Assembly: GCA_026119935.1 (NCBI GenBank)
Contig: JALRMH010000018.1
Coordinates: 434,001 to 498,000 of the forward strand
Reading direction: 5' to 3'
DNA from: Endothia cerciana
Lineage: Eukaryota; Ascomycota; Sordariomycetes; Diaporthales; Cryphonectriaceae
Length of the DNA: 64,000 nt
Below, piece after piece: positions 58,461 to 64,000 of this stretch. The translations under genes were made by a program, and so were the position numbers. The first letter of the stretch is position 1. Every line of letters starts with the position of its first letter. The notes beneath the pieces were generated by a model. The model was not told where the DNA came from, made no database searches, and was given only the letters and a program-made list of their open reading frames with translations.

Positions 58461-61400
58461 CTATGCAACAGTCTTAGCAAGACTAACGGTCGTGCTCTTA
58501 GATACTACGTCCCTGGCGAGAGCTGATAGCGACAGACTCTGTAGGACTTGGAAGAGGGAGATCTCGGCGGCGGCCTGTAAGACGAGCATGTTGCGTAACT
58601 CGATAGCCACAAGGGAGTCGACACCATAATGCGACGGCGGCTTTGCCAGATCAATCTCGCCCGCCGGTATCATGAAGATGTCTGCCAGCTTGTCGGCGAT
58701 GGCGGACTCGACCAACTGCACCGCGTCATCATGTGAGCTGGCCTCCGACAATTTGCTGGCCAGCGATTCGCTGTTGCTCTCGGCAGTCGCGCGCTGTTCC
58801 TGTTGCCCACGGCCCTCGTGATACTTGAGCGCCAGATACCGTGCGTCACGTCCGATTCTGGCCCGGTCGTCCTGGTCCCAGTGGCTCCCGGGGCCGCGGT
58901 TGATGCCGACGAGGACTTGCGGGTCATGAGGCGCCAATATAGCGGATTCAACCACACTGAGCATCCATTCCTCTTCAACCAGCATGTGGCCAGCCTTCTT
59001 CATCCTCTCTGCAACGTCTGCCCTCTCGGCCACGTAGCCGACTGACTTGACTGCATCCAGATCGATAGACACTGCAGGAAGACCACGAGACACGCGCCAG
59101 TGAGCCATCGCATCTAGAAATGTTCCACCCGCAGCATAATTGGACTGACCGGCGAGGCCGAGGATGCCGGACATAGAGGACAACATGATGAAGAAATCTA
59201 AGTCGTCTGTTTTCTCGAAGGCTTTGTGCAGATTCCAGGTGCCAGCTACTTTGGGCTGCACAGCGGCCTTCCAGTCGTCGATCGTCATGCGTTCGAATAA
59301 GGAGTCCTATTGCAAGACGTTAACTTCATATGGGGGCTAGCGGATCCATGCTGGTACATGATGAATTAACCATCATGAGTCACTTACTTGAAGAACCATG
59401 GCACCTTGGACAACACCACGGATGGGTGGCAGTCCATTCGCAGCGCACCTTCGCAGCGCCGCCGCGAGATCATCTGGTTTTGACACATCGCAGCTGATGG
59501 CCTTCACGCGACAACCCATTTTCGCAAGCTCTGCAACAAAAGAGCTCGTCCTTTCGCTTCCGCCGGCGCTACGAGACAGAAGGATCAGATTCCGGGCGCC
59601 GTGTGAGACCATCCAGTGCACCACCGAAGAACCAACACCACCAACCCCGCCCACGAGCAGGTACGAGGCGTTCGAGACCAGCTTAGCCTTGGCCGCTCCG
59701 TCAACGACAGGAACTGACTCGTCCGAGCTGACAGATAGTACTGACTTGCCAACATGGGTACCTGACTGCAGCTGGCGCAGAACTTTGGAGATTTCGAACA
59801 AAGGGTGAACAGTGACAGGACAAACCGGGACAACAACCTCTTCGTGGATGAGGCGAGATATTTCCTGTAAGATGCGATGCATATCCGTGGTCCTATACCG
59901 CCCGTAGTTAAGTAGGTCAAGGGCTACAAAATGAACGTGACGCGAAAAGGGTAGCATCTCGAGGGTGCTGTTGCCTTCGATGTCTCGCTTGCCGATTTCG
60001 ACGAAGGTTCCGAAAGGCGCCACGAGGTTGAAACTCTCCTGTAGCAGAGGCCCGGCCAACGAGTTCAGGACGATATCAACACCGCGCCCGTTCGTCGCGG
60101 CGAGGATACCCGCAGAAAAGGAACTATCATGGCTGTTGAATATGCGGTCCGCCGAGACTCCATACTTTGCCATGATGAGCTCTCTATTGGCCTGATTCCC
60201 AACTGTGACATAGATCTCGGCGCCCAGATGCTGCGACAAGATGATGGCCGCCTGCCCGACACCACCAGCAGCGCTATGGATCAAAACACTCTGGCCACGC
60301 TGCAGCCGTGCCACATCGACAAGACCCATATAAGCCGTAGCGAAGATGAGTGGTAGGGATGCGGCCTTCTCAAAGCTGAGCCAGGAGGGCATACGCATTG
60401 CGAGGTGCCAGTTCACACGCACACGGCTCCCGTAAACGCCCTGCAGTAGACAAAAGACGCGGTCGCCGATGGAAAGACCCTTTCCGGCTGCCTCGCTACC
60501 GAGACGGCTAATGACGCCAGAGCATTCGAGTCCCATGACCGGCTCGTCAAGCTGACCCATGGCCGCGAGCACATCACGATAGTTGACCCCAAATGCACGG
60601 GGCTCGACCTCGACGTCGGTGGGGAGAAGCTCATCTAGCCTTTCGTCATCACTGTATGCCAACGAGTCCAATGAGCCCGGCTTACCGACCTGCAGTGTCA
60701 GGGGCCGACCTTTTTGGAAAAGCGGTTCCAGCTGGTTTAAATCCGACTTCGTATTATGGGCGACACTGGGGAAGACTTTCTTATCGCGACTTGTGTCCTT
60801 GTACAAACGAGGAATCAACAAGATGTCTTCCCGCTGGGCGTACTCAAATTCTCCGGCCTGCCCAACGTTGTGAGCATCTTTGTTGCCAAAGCTCGTCTTC
60901 AAGACCTCGACTATGGCTGAGACCACACCCTTGGACCACGGAGATCTGTTCGGGTCCAAGTCGAGCGAGATGAGCTTCTTTCCGGCATACTCATCACGAA
61001 GCCCACGCAGCATGCCGAGCGCGAGGCTGGCATCAGGATCCTGGCACTCAACTGTCCCACCACGCGTGACCCAGATGAGGCCTTTGGACGTAGAAACCAT
61101 AGACTTGATGCTTTCGAGGATTTCGTTGCTTAAATTGTGCAGAATTGGCTGTTCTGTCTCGCCCAGAAATATGCAGATCTTGCCTGCAAAGGCCGTTGCT
61201 GGAGATTGGAGGTCTTGCACGATCGGCAAAGGCATGGTTCGAACTGAAGATGAGACATTTTCGTAGAAAGAGTCAACCCAGTCTTTTGGCGGAGTCTGCG
61301 AAGGACCAGTCACCAAGACGATGTCCTCCGAGGTCAGCTTGAGCGATTCCATGGGCTTTGCAGTTGACATGATAACGCTCAAGGAGTACGTGTCATCGTT

Positions 61401-64000
61401 CTCACAATCACGGATGTCAACATCGATGCCAGTGAAACCTGAGTTCCGAAGTACCTCATTCCAGAAGGGAACACTTAAAGAAGGGCTGGATGTCCTTTGA
61501 GGCTCCTCACTCAACCACCATCCCGGAAGGAGACCGAAGGCAAATTGCAAGTCCATCTGGTCTTGGGTCGTCTCCACAACCAGTAGCGTACCGCCGGGTC
61601 GCATGAGCTTCCGAACATTGGACATGGTCTTAACCATGTTCTTGGTAGCGTGTAAGCACTCGCATGCGATCACGATGTCGTAGCTTCCTATGTCGAAGCC
61701 CTGAGTCTCCGGGTCCGTCTCAGCGTCCAACTTGCCGAAAACAAGGAGGTCGCTCCATTCAAAGAACTCTTGACGAGCCGCTTCAAAAAATCCCGACGAG
61801 ACATCGGTGAAATGGTATGATCCTGCGAGGGGACCGCCAGTCTCAGCAGTGCCCAGTACCGGGAGAATGTGTCTTGTGGCACCCCCAGTGCCGGCGCCAA
61901 TCTCGAGGATGCGTGCGCGTGGGTTCTTGTGCACAGCGAGACGAAGCAACTCGTTCAGCTGCGTCATTGAGCGTTGCAGCTTGAGCATCCCCTTGTAGTA
62001 ACGGTACAATAACCGATCTTGCTCCATCATAAGCTCGAGAGGCGCCTTCTTGTGCCGTAGGATAGACGCCAGGTAAGGACCTAGATGGCAGACCATCTCG
62101 CCGTTTACGCTGGCTTTTGAAGCTAAGGCGATGCGGCGTTGTCTCTCGGTTGCGTCGTGTGTCAACCACCTTTCGCTGTCGGGGCCTAGTGAACCCGACT
62201 GGGCGTCTTTTATCTGTCTCTCCATCCAGGCGTAGAATTTCACATGGTGCGAGTCGAATTGAGCAATGTCGGCTGCGGTCAAGCTAGCAAGCGCGTCCTG
62301 GCAGAAGTAGAGACACACGGGACGCAGGTCCATAACAACTTGAGTCTCTTCAAGGATTGGTGGCACGCACAGCTTCTTCTTGATCGAGGCGAGTGCAGCT
62401 GCTGACAAGAGAGATGTGTCTGGCGCCCACTCCACTTTACTGCAAACCTCCTTATCCCCCGGCTTCGACTGCCCGCCCATAGTGCTTCGTCCTAGCGACT
62501 GCAGAACCAAGTTATGCATTTCAAGCAATGGAGTCTCGTGGTCCTCGTCGAATACCACAATATTGCTGTGCAGAGTCTGAGAGTCGAGGCGATCGAGTGA
62601 GGGGCATACTTTGAAAGTGTGGCCCGGCTCATGGCCGATCTTGTTAGATATTGAAAGCTTGCCAATCGACCTTGGCACTCGGGCGCAGTCTTCCGCTCCG
62701 GCAGCCTGAGGTATCACCGCGTTGACACAGACGATAAACGAGTCGAGGGTAGTAGGATGTATCAACGGATCTCGGGGGAGATCATCAGGGACTGATGTAT
62801 CGGCCACGACGACAGTGGTTTCTGCACGAGATTTGTTGCCTGACTGCATGATGCTCTTGACATTCCGGAACGCAGGACCGTGATGAATTCCCACCGATCT
62901 CAAGTTTTCAAACATGTCGGCGGGCTCTATGCGGCGTGTATATCCGTTGATGGCCATGTTCTGCTTGGTCTTTTGCGATGCGCCTTCCATCTCGCTCTCG
63001 GTCTCGACCGAGATAAACCCCTTCGCGTGTTGTGTCCATCGGTTATCAGATGTGATTGAATGGACCTCAAATTCTTGCCATCCTTTCAACCCAATAGTCT
63101 TGTTACTCACTGGCCGGAGTGCCGTGTTGATCTCGATACCTTGAGAACCTTCTGGTACCACCAAGGCCGCCATGATCTCAACATCACGGAGATTGTATTG
63201 ACCTATTTCCTTAGAGTCTTGAGAAATCTGTTTCATGGCCTCAACGGCAAGACAGATATAGCCAGCGCCTGGGAACACAATGTTGGACTGGACCACATGA
63301 TCACGCATCCATGGGAGCTCATTAGTACGTATAGTATTCCTCCAGGATGGCGCCTCACTGTCCGCACCCGGGACGAGCACACCGAGAAGGTCATGTGGCG
63401 GTGCCACCCTCTCGCGGACAGCCCGATTCCCTCTGGGCTCAAGCCAGTGTCTGTTCTGGTGGTTCCATGGGTATGACGGTAGGTCGGTGAGCACATGGAT
63501 GTGAGGCCACATTCCAAAGGGAAAGTTGGCTGCCTCCATGTTGATGGGATGTCCGGCACGCACGAGGTTGGCCGCGAGAGTCTGTATGCTGTCGCACGCA
63601 TTGGTGTTACGCACGAGGCAGCCGAAATAGGGAATCTGCAGATTCTTGAATTCGGGCTGAGCAAGGATCTCGCGAATGGGGCCTCCAAGCGCTGTATGCG
63701 GGCCAACCTCGATCAAGACGTCGATGCTGGTACCGGACGGATCCCGGTCTCCCAGCATCATATCCGTGAATGCATCAACGAACTGGACGGGCTGCACCAG
63801 ACTGTCGACCCAGTGCTCTGGATCTGCGATCTCTTCGGCGTCGATAATACGGTCTCCGGTAACAGGGGATGAAAAAACGACCGTGTCTAGAGTGTCTTCT
63901 TCGGGTCTCTCATCGTCCATTAAATCCAGCAGGGCCTCTCGATAGGCGTCTGCAATGGGTTTCATGTGGTGTGAGTGGTAGCCGATGTCCACCTTCAGGC
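58461..64000 (-). CDS. Highly reducing polyketide synthase, 3' part (AT-DH-CMeT-ER-KR-ACP)
   Basis: Runs off the right edge; two exons are seen, 64000-59388 and 59306-58461 (intron GTAAGT...AATAG), about 1,820 residues of the C-terminal part. Domains in order: end of the AT (GYHSHHMKPIADAY), DH with His in WMRDHVVQSNIVFPGAGY and Asp in HPTTLDS, CMeT with ILEIGAGTGGATRHILP, ER with VNYRDVLAAMGQL and the NADPH site HSAAGGVGQAAI, KR with GGVGGVGSS and catalytic SSMSG plus QSNYAAG (Tyr), and an ACP with YGVDSLVAIEL. All motifs look intact. This type builds a reduced, sometimes methylated acyl chain. With no thioesterase at the C-terminus, the chain is probably handed to another enzyme, most simply to the SAT of the NR-PKS at 28-36 kb. 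KS and the N-terminal AT lie beyond the window. Confidence 0.93.

Noticed and set aside
59398..63872. Plus-strand frames across the HR-PKS
   Set aside because: They lie antisense to the PKS frame and lack motifs.
1..64000. tRNA, rRNA and CRISPR arrays
   Set aside because: I looked for B-box-like GGTTCGA sequences and regular repeats. Sites near 1790, 2070 and 18914 have no A-box or cloverleaf partner. No CRISPR-like repeats are seen; the tandem repeats present are simple microsatellites.

Overview
The window reads as a filamentous ascomycete, most likely a Sordariomycete-type Pezizomycotina genome. Reasons seen in the sequence: genes carry short GT-AG introns of about 50-90 bp with intact flanking reading frames, the intergenic spaces are long, and the gene content is typically fungal (Zn(II)2Cys6 regulators, a CVNH protein, a sedolisin, a PTH11/rhodopsin-like protein, SAT-containing and highly reducing polyketide synthases). 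No bacterial operons, tRNA, rRNA or CRISPR arrays were seen. I worked out gene models by hand from reading-frame continuity across splice sites.

Left part (1-28 kb), ordinary or accessory chromosome: the 3' end of a GH79 glycosidase; a Zn2Cys6 regulator with an AflR-like layout; an IKS1-type protein kinase (3 exons); a choline/GABA-type permease (8 exons, one of 14 nt, one GC-AG intron); a DHA1 MFS transporter; a CVNH protein with polyQ and a glycine-zipper segment; a decayed kinase-like pseudogene; a secreted tripeptidyl-peptidase-like sedolisin (6 exons); a tiny Cys-rich membrane-type protein with a 7-nt micro-exon; and a GT32-like glycosyltransferase. Long stretches between them (15.2-19.6 kb, 23.3-25.9 kb) hold no gene I can support.

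Right part (28-64 kb), a polyketide biosynthetic gene cluster: a non-reducing PKS (SAT-KS-AT-PT-ACP-CMeT-R), a FAD monooxygenase of the phenol-hydroxylating/dearomatising type, a divergently transcribed SDR, two medium-chain reductases, a rhodopsin-like membrane protein, two Zn2Cys6/fungal_trans regulators, an MFS exporter that is broken by at least four frame disruptions, and the 3' two thirds of a highly reducing PKS (AT-DH-CMeT-ER-KR-ACP) running off the right edge. By family logic, the reducing PKS would make an acyl starter, the SAT of the non-reducing PKS would load it, the product would be C-methylated and released as an aldehyde by the R domain, and the monooxygenase would hydroxylate/dearomatise it. 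HR-PKS + NR-PKS(R) + FMO + two regulators + MFS resembles sorbicillinoid clusters most closely and asperfuranone/azaphilone clusters next; the SDR, the two MDRs and the rhodopsin-like gene are extra. The exact product cannot be read from sequence.

The most notable points are the dual-PKS cluster with a pseudogenised exporter, the recurrent GC-AG introns, the micro-exons, and the small Cys-rich gene missed by simple ORF finding.
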